Positions 18,501 through 27,199 of a DNA stretch of 64,000 nucleotides are shown one piece after another. Numbering within the stretch: the first letter of the stretch is position 1; each line of letters opens with the position of its first letter. The notes under the pieces were generated by a model. It was given only the letters and a program-made list of their open reading frames with translations. It did no database searches and was not told the origin of the DNA. The DNA lies in IMG/VR virus record IMGVR_UViG_3300025687_000024, positions 46,690-110,689 of that record; one strand, given 5' to 3'. The position numbers and the translations under genes are program-made. This DNA comes from a virus.

Positions 18501-21500
18501 CCGCCCCCGAAGGTGCCCTTCGCCTACGAGAAGTTCCTCTCCTACCTGAACGCCATGCGCGTCGACGCACGGAAGCACGGGAACAGCCTGACCTTGGTCC
18601 CGTTCACCGAGGAGCAGGTGAAGTCGATGTCGGCCGGGGAGCTCAAGGATCCCGGGCTGGTGGTGCGCGGCAAGGACTTGCGTCCGCTCAAGGGCGGGCT
18701 GTTCGACGAGGACATCACGGGCGGCATGCTCGGGGACAAGTGGGCACACTTCAAGCTCGCCGAGCCCATGCCGAACCCGCTCTTCGAGGACGCGGTCAAG
18801 AAGCTCCTCAACATCACCCGCAAGCGCTACGCGGACATCGTCGCGGGACGGGTGGAGGTCAAGGGCAAGCGGGGCGGGGAGGCCATCAAGGCCCTGCTGG
18901 AGGACGTCAACGTCGCGGAGCAGCGGGAAGCCATCACTGCGAAGCTCGCGACTGCGAAGGGAGCCACGCGGAGCAAGCTGCACAAGCAGCTGCGCATCCT
19001 CAAGGCCCTGGAGGCCAACAACCTCGACCCCACGGTCTACATGATGGAGTCCGTGCCCGTCGTCCCGCCGATCATGCGCCCCGTAACGGTCAAGGACGAC
19101 GGCTCCCTCTCGTCCAACGACTTGAACTACCTCTACAAGGGCATCGCGGCCTCCAACGACGTGCTCCGGAGCAACAAGCGGGCAGGCCTGCCCGCAGCCC
19201 ACATGGAGACGGTGCGCTCCGAGCTGTACGATGGCGTCAAGGCCCTGATGGGTGTCGGCGCCGCGGCTGCGCCGGGCCCGCGCGACTACCAGGGAGTGCT
19301 CAAGATCATCTCGGGGGATCAGCCCAAGGAGGGCTACTTCCAGAAGCGCGTGATGAAGCGCCGCCAGGACTTCTCGGCCCGGTCCATCATCATCCCGGAG
19401 CCGGGCATGGACCTCGACGAGCTCGGGGTGCCCGAGAAGGTGGCCTGGTCGCTGTACCAGCCCTTCATCGAGCGCGACCTCGCCCGGGCGGGCTGGAAGA
19501 TGCTCGACGCCATCAACGAGGTCAAGGCCCGCGGTCCCGCGGCCGAGAAGGCGTTGGAGCGTGCGGTGCAGGAGCGCCCCATTCTACTGAAGCGCGACCC
19601 CGCTCTGCACATGTTCAACGTGATGGCCTTCAAGCCCAGGCTGGTGAAGGGCAGCGCCATCGAAATCCACCCCCTCGTCGTCTCGGGCTACAACGCTGAC
19701 TTCGACGGCGACGCCATGAGCGTGTACCTGCCCCTCACCTCGAAGGCGGTGAAGGAAGCGCATGGCATGTACCCGTCCAAGAACTTGTTCAGCTCGAGCA
19801 CGGGTGCCGTGATGCACACGCCCGGGCACGAAGCGTTGCTCGGCCTCTACCTGGCGTCGAAGCCCGGGAAGCGCACGCGGCACACGTTCAAGACGGGAGA
19901 AGACGCGCGGGCGGCCTGGCGTCGGGGACGTATCGACCGGACGGACATCATCCACGTGGCTGGGCACGAGACTACGGTGGGCCGGCTGGACATCGAGCGG
20001 CACCTGCCGCCGGAGCTGCGGGAGACCGGGAAGAAGCCTGTCTCCCAGATGCGGGTCTACGACAAGGGGACCACCAAGAAGGTGCTGACGGCCATCGCCA
20101 AGAAGAACCCTGACCACTACGGCAAGGTGGCCAACGCCTTCAAGGACATCGGCAACGAGCACACCTTCGACGTAGGGTTCTCCATCGGCCTCGACGACTT
20201 CGAGGTCATCAACCGGAAGGAGCGGGACTCCATGATGCAGGCGGCCGAGGCCCAGGCGGACCGCATCCGGCAGGGTCCCGGGAGCAAGCAGCGGAAGGAC
20301 GAGCGGGTCGTCAAGATCTTCCAGGACCTCGATGACTCCCTCGACCGCCTCAACACCGAGCACCTGGCCCAGAACCCCACCAACATCTCCCGCATGGTGG
20401 AGTCCGGGGCGCGCGGCAAGCCCTCGCAGCTCAAGCAGATCATCAGCAGTCCCGTGTTGGTGATGGACGCGAAGAACCGGGTGGTGCCGAGCCTCATCCC
20501 GCGGTCGTACTCCGAGGGCATGGACGTGGCGTCCTACTGGACCACGCTGCACGGTGCGCGGAAGGGCACCATCCAGAAGGTGCAGGGCGTGAAGGACCCC
20601 GGGTACATCTCCAAGCAGGTGATGAACTCCACCATGAACCAGCTCGTCACGGAGCGAGACTGCGGGACGACCGAGGGCATCTTCATGTCCGTCGATGACT
20701 CGGACATCCTGGACAGGTACACGGTGCAGGGGACGCTCATCACGCCGAAGGTGGTGGCTGATGCGCGGAAGCGCCGACAGCGCTCCCTCAAGGTGAGGTC
20801 CCCCCTGCGGTGCAAGTCGTCGCACGGCATCTGCCAGAAGTGCATGGGGCTGAGCGTGAACGGACACCACCACGATGTGGGGACCAACGTGGGGGTGCTC
20901 GCTGGGCAGGCCATCGGAGAGCCCGCGACGCAGCTCTCCCTCAACGTCTTCCACACGGGAGGCTTGGCCAAGGGGCGCGGCTCGAAGAGCGTCAACGCCT
21001 TCCACCGGCTCACCGAAATCTTGCGGCTCCCCAAGAACCTGCCGGACGCAGCGCCGCTGGCCCTGGAGTCGGGGACGGTCACCAAGGTCGAGCGCGCGCC
21101 GCAGGGCGGCGAGTACGTGACCGTCGGCCGGACGCGCCACTACCTCCCGGCGGCTCAGGCCAGGGCGGTGAAGCGCGGGCAGCCTGTGCGCAAGGGCGCT
21201 CCGCTGACGGATGGCGTGGTGGACCCGCGCAACCTGCTGTCCCTGCGGGGCCTCGAGGCTGTGCAAGACCACCTCACCGACGAGCTCGCCGACGTCATGG
21301 GTACGGTGGCTCCGGTGAAGCGACGCAACCTCGAGGTCGTCGTCAAGTCGCTCACGAACGTCACGCACATCGACGATGCGGGAGACCACCCGGAGTGGGT
21401 TCCGGGCGATGCGCAGCCCTACAGTGCCGTGCAGGCGTACAACCGGAAGCCCGGCACGAAGCCGGTCAAGCATACGCCCTACCTCAAGGGAGTCAACGTC

Positions 21501-21701
21501 CTGCCCCACGAGATGCAGGAAGACTGGATGGCGCGCCTGAACTACACCGACCTCTCGCGCACGCTGACCGAGGCGGCCCGCGAGGGCTGGCGGTCCAACA
21601 TCCACGGCTTCCATCCGGTACCCGGGGCGGCCTACGCTGCCGAGTTCGGGCAGAAGCAGAAGGCCGTCAAGCCCGGTGAGCCCTGGAGAGGTGAGTATTG
21701 A
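15591..21701 (+). CDS. Single-chain RNA polymerase, beta and beta-prime fused
   Basis: 2036 residues joining both catalytic subunits of a multisubunit RNA polymerase. Beta part (about 1-1003): H384 region GFLDPIHTPES, GNRAMTAAKQQEQAVPL (from 503), GYNFEDGIVISE (632), GRHGNKG (776), LNPLGVPGRINLGQILE (810) and GELGMYSMLAHGA (about 930). Beta-prime part: GLFDEDITGG (1036), clamp coiled coil (1177-1221), RRQDFSARS (1257), the catalytic loop NADFDGD (1368-1374), trigger loop (1654-1680) and second zinc site C1691, C1741, C1748, C1751. The first zinc domain is absent and the chain is well below the combined E. coli length. No alpha, omega or sigma gene is visible. AGGAG lies six bases before the ATG. 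Its place between portal and spike suggests late expression and possibly a virion polymerase. Confidence 0.96.
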   Translation: MPYLSPDEQFADLKSKVSSTLMELFPVEGRGGRVVLKNVEVDDNLDTHDLRSQRVALQEGKTWAVPVYGDAVLEREGQEIDRKRVLLMHLPKTTDRFGYIVKGREYQALTQFRQKSGVYHRTASNGALLAEFNLANRDQFANGRTFKVRFDPEEAVYYLQHGNSNIPLYHLLKGAGVSDRELEQRWGAAIVQKNRERASAEQVYSRFYKAVNKKQPADPMRHAGLFRELLGKTRLRADTTKKTLGAEFETVDNEVLLRATENLLDMSKGRREDDPKTSLEFQSVHTIDDFIDGRLKRAAPSIRRKLANALASGRTRNVRRVVKADPFDRAVQGYFTSDLTVNPEQTNPLEMLAGQLKTTIMGEQGGYKSAHVVSEESKLISPSHLGFLDPIHTPESDKTGVTLSLPLGVKKVGNELETLLVDARTGRTRRMQPADVLDQTVAFPDQYERKGKKLVARHAKVKATRGGEVVTVPASEVDYVLPSPRSLFGVASNLVPFLQNNQGNRAMTAAKQQEQAVPLEHREAPLVQVEMDRGGTFEQALGLYASRRAPVAGVVKTVKKDAVIINDGDKDHEVQIYRNFPLNGTSLYDMDVQVKKGDQVEKGQLLADSTFTKDGTLALGTNLRTAYIPFMGYNFEDGIVISEAAARKLASRHLYKKSTARDADTILSRKTFLAEYPYVFGKGQLSGVGEDGIVKPGTILNEGDPLIMVLRKPPMTKARKQIREFRRGRPDKYRDRSVVWDKPYQGEVTEVVRKGKDVTVYVKTREPAQIGDKVVGRHGNKGVITRIIPVSEMPWKEGENGEKEHVEIALNPLGVPGRINLGQILETAAGKVAEKRGKPYGVRNFEAEKDYLAMVKEDLAAEGLQDRDELIDPRTGKPFPNRILAGNQYIVKLKHQVGKKVSARAGGPGAPYDINHAPAGGAPHGGQALGELGMYSMLAHGARENLHEMFAYKSSRNHELWDALREGTPLPPPKVPFAYEKFLSYLNAMRVDARKHGNSLTLVPFTEEQVKSMSAGELKDPGLVVRGKDLRPLKGGLFDEDITGGMLGDKWAHFKLAEPMPNPLFEDAVKKLLNITRKRYADIVAGRVEVKGKRGGEAIKALLEDVNVAEQREAITAKLATAKGATRSKLHKQLRILKALEANNLDPTVYMMESVPVVPPIMRPVTVKDDGSLSSNDLNYLYKGIAASNDVLRSNKRAGLPAAHMETVRSELYDGVKALMGVGAAAAPGPRDYQGVLKIISGDQPKEGYFQKRVMKRRQDFSARSIIIPEPGMDLDELGVPEKVAWSLYQPFIERDLARAGWKMLDAINEVKARGPAAEKALERAVQERPILLKRDPALHMFNVMAFKPRLVKGSAIEIHPLVVSGYNADFDGDAMSVYLPLTSKAVKEAHGMYPSKNLFSSSTGAVMHTPGHEALLGLYLASKPGKRTRHTFKTGEDARAAWRRGRIDRTDIIHVAGHETTVGRLDIERHLPPELRETGKKPVSQMRVYDKGTTKKVLTAIAKKNPDHYGKVANAFKDIGNEHTFDVGFSIGLDDFEVINRKERDSMMQAAEAQADRIRQGPGSKQRKDERVVKIFQDLDDSLDRLNTEHLAQNPTNISRMVESGARGKPSQLKQIISSPVLVMDAKNRVVPSLIPRSYSEGMDVASYWTTLHGARKGTIQKVQGVKDPGYISKQVMNSTMNQLVTERDCGTTEGIFMSVDDSDILDRYTVQGTLITPKVVADARKRRQRSLKVRSPLRCKSSHGICQKCMGLSVNGHHHDVGTNVGVLAGQAIGEPATQLSLNVFHTGGLAKGRGSKSVNAFHRLTEILRLPKNLPDAAPLALESGTVTKVERAPQGGEYVTVGRTRHYLPAAQARAVKRGQPVRKGAPLTDGVVDPRNLLSLRGLEAVQDHLTDELADVMGTVAPVKRRNLEVVVKSLTNVTHIDDAGDHPEWVPGDAQPYSAVQAYNRKPGTKPVKHTPYLKGVNVLPHEMQEDWMARLNYTDLSRTLTEAAREGWRSNIHGFHPVPGAAYAAEFGQKQKAVKPGEPWRGEY

Positions 21702-23272
21702 GTGCCCCCAAGCCCGGGTTCCCGCCTGCCTGGACCGCCTACGGCGGTGTGAGGGTACTGGCGGGCACCATCATCTCGGTCAACAAGGTGAAGTGGACCT
21801 GCACGGTCAACTGCGGGAAGGGAGAGCACTACGAGGACGTCCCCGTGATGCCCGGGTTCGTGGGGGCCGAAGGGCAGGGCGAGTTCAAGATGCCGGAGAC
21901 CAACTCTCCGGTCTGGGTCTGCAAGCCTTCGCAGGAGGGGAAGGTGTTCGTGCTGGGCGGCGCCGCGCTCCCTACCCAGATGGACGAAGGGGACGCATAC
22001 GAGGACCCCACGGACTACCGCATGAACCGTCCGGTGCTCGGCGAGGGGGACCAGGGGATGATGGGCCCTGGCGGGAGTCCGCACGTCATCCTGCGCAAGG
22101 GCGGCATGCTCGAGCTCGGTGCCGACCAGGCATGCCGCTCCTGGTACTTCCCGCTCAAGGGACTGCTGCAGCACTTCTGTCAGCGGTACGAGCTCTACGG
22201 TGCGGCCGGGTCCTGGGAGTATGGCGCGCGCCTCGAGGACCAGTCACACGGGACGGCGCGGACTCCGGTCGAGTTCAACCTGCAGCTCAAGGAGTTCGCC
22301 CAGGACGACCCCATCATCCAGCTGGGCCTAGGGCGCATCGCTGACGAGGATGACCAGCGACTGTTCCACGGCACTACGGGCGACATCGTCGCCCGGCTCA
22401 TCATCAACAACCGCTACCGCTTCTGGGTGGACAAGGCCGGCAACGTGCAGTCCTACGTGCACGGAGGCGTGGTGCGGTCCCACAACGGCCCCGTCGTGGA
22501 GTACTACCACTCTACGCTGATGCGCGAGGTCAAGGAGCTGTTCCGCCAGCGTCTCGGGAAGCGCGCCGTGGAGGTTAGCGGGAACGATGCCCTCGAGGTC
22601 ACGGGAGACCGCACAGTCCGCGTGGGCGGAAACGTCTCCGAGGAGGTCACCGGCACGGTAGCCCGTCAGCTCGGCGGGGTCGCCGACGAGGTCCGCGGGA
22701 GTGTGGAGCGGAAGGTGCAGGGAAGCCTCTCCGACGAAGTGGGCGGGTCCGTCTCCCAGTCGGTAGGGGGCACGCACGAGATGTCGGTGCAGGGGGGAGC
22801 ATCCGAGCTGGTGGGAGGCAAGAAGGTCACCAAGGTCCTCAACAGCCAGGCCGACGGCAACGGCTACGAGATCTACGTCTACTCGGGCAAGCTCGAGATC
22901 CACGATGCGCTGGGCAACGTGGAGTTGTCGTCGGGCGGAGGGTCCGACCCTGCGGCAGCTCTTGCGCGAGTCACGATCACGCCTGCTGGAGCCATCCAAC
23001 TGAGCAGCTCCGGAGGCCTGGCTACCGTCGAGGTCAACAGCAGCGGCATCCAGATCAGCACCGCGGGCGGGGTCATCGAGCTCGACCAGGCCGGCTTGGT
23101 GCTTCTCGGAGGGGCAGTGCCCCCGCGGGGCGCTGTGGTCACCACCCTGACGCACCCGGTGGACCTCGTGACAGGCACGCCGATCCTCGGGAGTGCCACT
23201 GTGGCGGCCGGCGGGATCGCGTCCCCCGCCGCGGTACCGGCTACCAGCTTCGCCTCGGCCTTCCTGGTATGA
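21698..23272 (+). CDS. gp5-like baseplate spike protein
   Basis: 524 residues from a TTG start that overlaps the polymerase stop, with GGAGAGGTGAG upstream. The N-terminal part resembles an OB-fold baseplate-assembly domain (VRVLAGTIISVNKVKWTCTV). A long run of VxVxG-type repeats follows (ALEVTGDRTVRVGGNVSEEV, VRGSVERKVQGSLSDEVGG), typical of the triple-stranded beta-helix needle of T4 gp5/VgrG. No lysozyme domain is evident. It should form the membrane-piercing tip of the contractile tail. Confidence 0.82.
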   Translation: MSAPKPGFPPAWTAYGGVRVLAGTIISVNKVKWTCTVNCGKGEHYEDVPVMPGFVGAEGQGEFKMPETNSPVWVCKPSQEGKVFVLGGAALPTQMDEGDAYEDPTDYRMNRPVLGEGDQGMMGPGGSPHVILRKGGMLELGADQACRSWYFPLKGLLQHFCQRYELYGAAGSWEYGARLEDQSHGTARTPVEFNLQLKEFAQDDPIIQLGLGRIADEDDQRLFHGTTGDIVARLIINNRYRFWVDKAGNVQSYVHGGVVRSHNGPVVEYYHSTLMREVKELFRQRLGKRAVEVSGNDALEVTGDRTVRVGGNVSEEVTGTVARQLGGVADEVRGSVERKVQGSLSDEVGGSVSQSVGGTHEMSVQGGASELVGGKKVTKVLNSQADGNGYEIYVYSGKLEIHDALGNVELSSGGGSDPAAALARVTITPAGAIQLSSSGGLATVEVNSSGIQISTAGGVIELDQAGLVLLGGAVPPRGAVVTTLTHPVDLVTGTPILGSATVAAGGIASPAAVPATSFASAFLV

Positions 23273-23949
23273 GCCTGAGCGCTCCCGCGATCGCTGCCCT
23301 GGTCTTCCGAGACCACTTGGCGCAGTTCCCGCTCGCGGCGGACGCCTGTCGCGAGAACGCTGCCACCGGGGTAGCGCTCCATTGTGTGCCCGAGGCCTTC
23401 ATCGAGGCGCTGTGCGCTGGGCTGGTGACCGCGGTGCAGCAGGTGCGTGTTCGCGGGGTGCTCACCGGCATCGCCATCCCCCCGGCAACGGCTTCCCCCG
23501 TCCCCTACACCCTGACGACCGTTCCCGCTGCGGCTTCCCAGTTCCTCGCGGCGCAGGGATGGACGGGTTCTGGCGCTGCGGGGGCAGTCGCTACCTTCAT
23601 CACGTCCGTACTGACGCACCTGGTGGCGACGTCCTGGCTTCAGCTCGCTCCCAGCAAGGTAGCGGGTACCGGGACCGCCCTTGTCTCCCTCGCATCGAAC
23701 CCCACGCTGCAGGCCGAGCTGGAGACCCTGCTGCAAGGGACCCTCCCTGCAGCGTTCACTGCAGCAGGGGTCTTCGGGGAAGGCGATGTCCCGGGTGCCC
23801 CCGTCAATGCTACTCTGGCAGCGCAGCTGCCCAACTACGCCGCGGCCTACTCCATGGCGTTCGCCGGGATCGTGGCTTCGGTTCCCTACGTCGGCGGCAC
23901 CGGCACCTCGGTCTTGGTTACAGAGCCCGTATCGGGCAGCATCTTGTAG
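23269..23949 (+). CDS. Hypothetical baseplate-region protein
   Basis: 226 residues, rich in Ala, Thr and Val with few charges in its C-terminal half. The sequence alternates hydrophobic helices (AGAVATFITSVLTHLVATSW) and small turns. It overlaps the spike gene by four bases. Not recognised; tail tip or baseplate is the likely location by position. Confidence 0.7.
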   Translation: MSLSAPAIAALVFRDHLAQFPLAADACRENAATGVALHCVPEAFIEALCAGLVTAVQQVRVRGVLTGIAIPPATASPVPYTLTTVPAAASQFLAAQGWTGSGAAGAVATFITSVLTHLVATSWLQLAPSKVAGTGTALVSLASNPTLQAELETLLQGTLPAAFTAAGVFGEGDVPGAPVNATLAAQLPNYAAAYSMAFAGIVASVPYVGGTGTSVLVTEPVSGSIL

Positions 23950-23957
23950 GAGAGCGC

Positions 23958-25163
23958 GTGGCGAGTTGGGTTCAGTTCGAGACGATGCCGGAGCAGGCGT
24001 CCCAGATCGCGGCCGCGGTCGATGAAGGGCAGGCCGCACTGAGTACGGTGGCTACGGTGCTCGACGGCGTGGCTACGGTGCTCAACGTCATCTCGGCCTT
24101 CGCCGTGAGCGACGTCAACGCGGCGCGCGCCATCTCCCTGGCTCTCGTAGCGCTCATCGACTCCTTGATCATGGATGTGCTCCAGAACAACGTGGGGCTC
24201 TGTCTCCACCTGAACCTGGAGTGGGATCCCGACTGGACCTACGACGAGTCCTGGCTGGAGAACTCCCAGCTTCCGTGGAAGGCCCGCGGGGTGACCAACT
24301 GGCTGGCCGATGTCGCCGCCTCCACGCGGGATGAGTCGGACCCCCTGCGCCCCCTGACGGACGACGACACCTACGTGGGTGGCTTCATCCTGCTGCAGGG
24401 CGTCTCCAGCCACGAGGAGCTCGAAGACCTCAAGGCGCTCTTCGACATGTTCACCAACATGTCCGCGTTCCGCGAGACGCTCGACACCTACGATCGCCTG
24501 GGGAACGTCACCGAGGCCAACAAGCCCCTCACCAGGCTGGGCCCTGCCATGGCGAGCTCGCTCATGCACGCGCTGGTCTGTGACCCCGAGCAGGAGGGAG
24601 CAGCTGTGCTGGAGCAGATCGGGGCCACCACGGTCGAGGACTTCCTCCCTCTGCGAGGCAACTACCCGAAGTGGGCGTCGTTGCCCATGGCGGCCACGGT
24701 CCCTGCGATGAAGCAGCTCATCGACAAGCTGCGCCAGCTGCGCGAGTCCATCAAGCCCTCGCTGGACAAGGCCGAGCAGATCGCCCTGCTTGCCAGCCTC
24801 ATCGCGAACAAGGCAGCTCTGCTCTCCGACTCGCTGGACGAGGTGGGGGAGCTGCTCGAGAGCATCGAGAGCCTGATCGCCTTCTTGCGCAGTGGAAACG
24901 TGCATTTCATCTGGATTCCCGACGACGAGCCAGGCGGGATGGCCAACTTCATCAACCGGGCCGTTACCGCCGAGAACCTGCCTGACTTCGGATCAGATGG
25001 TATTGTTGTGGGTGTCGTCGGTATCGTGACCGGAGATGATATGGCCAACCACATGCAGCGCTTCTGGGAGATGCTGGGCCTCCAAGCCGACGCTTTCGTC
25101 ACCGGAACCGACACCCTGGCTGCGAACATCGACGCGGCCTTCGCAGACATCTTCCCCGAGTAG
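23958..25163 (+). CDS. Helical hypothetical baseplate-region protein
   Basis: 401 residues from a GTG start with TAGGAGAG upstream. It is almost entirely helical, with coiled-coil stretches (SLDEVGELLESIESLIAFL), and a Trp-rich segment (EWDPDWTYDESW) near residue 95. The KxA motif of the virion blocks is absent. It may be a baseplate hub, tape-measure-like or wedge component; it is too short for a tape measure of a myovirus tail. Confidence 0.68.
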   Translation: MASWVQFETMPEQASQIAAAVDEGQAALSTVATVLDGVATVLNVISAFAVSDVNAARAISLALVALIDSLIMDVLQNNVGLCLHLNLEWDPDWTYDESWLENSQLPWKARGVTNWLADVAASTRDESDPLRPLTDDDTYVGGFILLQGVSSHEELEDLKALFDMFTNMSAFRETLDTYDRLGNVTEANKPLTRLGPAMASSLMHALVCDPEQEGAAVLEQIGATTVEDFLPLRGNYPKWASLPMAATVPAMKQLIDKLRQLRESIKPSLDKAEQIALLASLIANKAALLSDSLDEVGELLESIESLIAFLRSGNVHFIWIPDDEPGGMANFINRAVTAENLPDFGSDGIVVGVVGIVTGDDMANHMQRFWEMLGLQADAFVTGTDTLAANIDAAFADIFPE

Positions 25164-25173
25164 GAGCCCCTCC

Positions 25174-27192
25174 ATGTCTCACCAGCCCCTCTTCCACTCC
25201 GCTGAGATCAAGCTCGAGAAGCGCGCCAGCGGCTTCGGCCTCAAGCTGGAGGGCGATGCCGACGAGTGGCCCACGGAGATCACCAAGGGGGCCTACTCCC
25301 AGCTCCCGTACCTGCACCAGACCCAGATCGATGTCGCTCTCGAGCGCGTCGACGAGGCCCGGGGCTACGCTATCGGCAAGCTCATGGCCTACCCTCCGGG
25401 CATGACCAAGAAGGCGGCGGCCAGCAACAAGCAGCTGCTCATCTTCCCCCTGGTCGTCCGGGAGCGGGAAGTGGCTCCCCTGGACGTGATGTTCCACAAG
25501 GGGGACGCGCACTCGGTCAACGAGGAGAAGGTGGCCAGTGCTCTGCAGAACCCCGACGTGTTCGCCGGCACGGCCAAGCCCGACAGGTTCAAGGGCACCG
25601 ACATCGGCAGCCAGATGCAGCCCCCGACGAATCAGGGGTCGCCCGATGCCAGCTCGGTCATCAAGACGGGCTCCGTGCTGCTGGAGAAGGTGGCTTCGAC
25701 GCTCCGTGCAGCCGACGTGGAGCGGTTCAGGGCCCAGCTCCGCGAGGACACCCCGGTGCGCGCGGCGCTCCTGCAGGATGGGGAGATGCGGCAGTCCCTC
25801 CTGTCCCTCACCACGGCCAAGGAGAAGACCGCGGCCGAGGTCGGGCAGCTGCGGCGCGCGCTGACCCGCCCCACGGTGGTCCAGCTCCGGGAGCACGGGA
25901 TGGGCTACAAGGTCAAGACGGCCAACCACGCCTGCTTCGCTCCCGTGGAGAACGAGATCACGCGCTTCGAGGCCGAGTCGATGCTCTCGGGCGAGAGCAT
26001 GAAGGTGCTGCGCGAGCGCGGCTTCGTCACCTTCGCCACCGACGCGGTGGATACGGCGTCCAAGGTCAAGGTGGCCCAGGTCGCTGATCGCGTGGGGGTC
26101 TACACGACCTACGCTGGGGGGAAGGAAGTGCAGGGTGTGGTGGTCCCCGCGGTGATGTCCATCGAGGGAGTCCCGATGAGCGGGCACATGTTCCTGGGCG
26201 GGAACGAGCACGCGCTTCAGGAGAAGGTCGCCGGCGTGTTCGAAGCCGACCTCACGCTTCAGGGGGCGCACCCCCGCGGCCGCGGGGTCTTCGTGTACCA
26301 GGTCGGGCGTCAGGCCATCGCCACCGAGCCGGTGGACATCCAGCACGAGTACGAGCTCCCGGTCGGTGACGGCAAGACCAAGACCGCGTCGCTGCAGGCA
26401 GTCCGCCTCGGGTCCGGCCAGCCGGTGCGCATCACGCTGGTCCCGGGCATCGACAAGATCGCGGCCCTCGGGGGAGCCGAGGTGGCCGTGCCCGACTCCT
26501 TCGTCTTCGTGCCGCTGCGGGGCTCCCAGGTGGGCGTGGCGGAGGATCCACGCGACGTGGACGGGCGTGAGATGCTCAAGGTCGCCGGCGTGGACTCCGT
26601 GGAGCTGCTCTCCGACGGCGCCGCCTTCTCCCTGCGCGGGCAGAACGCGGCGTCCTTCCACGGGCAGTTCCTCTCCGAGTCCGGGGCCGAGTTCGCCCTC
26701 GGCGCCTTGGGCGTCCGGGGAAGCAGCGCCCGGCACTTCATCGAGAAGGCAGCGTCGGCCCAAGCCCCCGTGACGGTGCCCCACACGCGCCCCGTGGTCA
26801 AGGAGACCGAGCTGAAGGCGCGCACCATGATGAAGGTCGCCTCGGCCTTCCGCGAGGTGGACCGCGGGCTGCAGCGGAACCTGGTGCCCGAGCTGGCCGT
26901 TCTGCGGCGTCAGCCGTCCGAGCACTCCTCGCTCTCCAAGCATGCCTCTGTCATCATCGACCGCGAGACGGCGGACGCCATCCTCTCGCTCAACTTCGTG
27001 ACCCCCGAGAACGTGCAGGCCTACGTGGACGCCATCCCCCAGCTGGAGAAGGTCTCCAGCAAGCTGGCCGAGATCCTGGTGGCGTCCAGGCTCGGCATGG
27101 ACGACGTACGGGAACAGGCGGCGCGCAACGCGCTGAGGAACGTGGACGAGGTCCTCGACGGACTGCACGAGCTGAGGGCCAAGACCCAGTAG
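25174..27192 (+). CDS. Large virion-block protein full of EKxA motifs
   Basis: 672 residues, ATG with TAGGAG upstream. No known domain. It starts with KLEKRAS (13-19) and carries at least ten more K-[ITV]-A sites, among them NEEKVAS, LLEKVAS, KEKTAAE, QEKVAGV, KTKTASL, DKIAALG, LKVAGVD and MKVASAF. Spread over the whole chain, they divide it into pieces of roughly 30-90 residues. If the motif is a protease site this would be a core or scaffold polyprotein; otherwise a large internal head protein. Confidence 0.75.
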   Translation: MSHQPLFHSAEIKLEKRASGFGLKLEGDADEWPTEITKGAYSQLPYLHQTQIDVALERVDEARGYAIGKLMAYPPGMTKKAAASNKQLLIFPLVVREREVAPLDVMFHKGDAHSVNEEKVASALQNPDVFAGTAKPDRFKGTDIGSQMQPPTNQGSPDASSVIKTGSVLLEKVASTLRAADVERFRAQLREDTPVRAALLQDGEMRQSLLSLTTAKEKTAAEVGQLRRALTRPTVVQLREHGMGYKVKTANHACFAPVENEITRFEAESMLSGESMKVLRERGFVTFATDAVDTASKVKVAQVADRVGVYTTYAGGKEVQGVVVPAVMSIEGVPMSGHMFLGGNEHALQEKVAGVFEADLTLQGAHPRGRGVFVYQVGRQAIATEPVDIQHEYELPVGDGKTKTASLQAVRLGSGQPVRITLVPGIDKIAALGGAEVAVPDSFVFVPLRGSQVGVAEDPRDVDGREMLKVAGVDSVELLSDGAAFSLRGQNAASFHGQFLSESGAEFALGALGVRGSSARHFIEKAASAQAPVTVPHTRPVVKETELKARTMMKVASAFREVDRGLQRNLVPELAVLRRQPSEHSSLSKHASVIIDRETADAILSLNFVTPENVQAYVDAIPQLEKVSSKLAEILVASRLGMDDVREQAARNALRNVDEVLDGLHELRAKTQ

Positions 27193-27199
27193 GCCGCCC

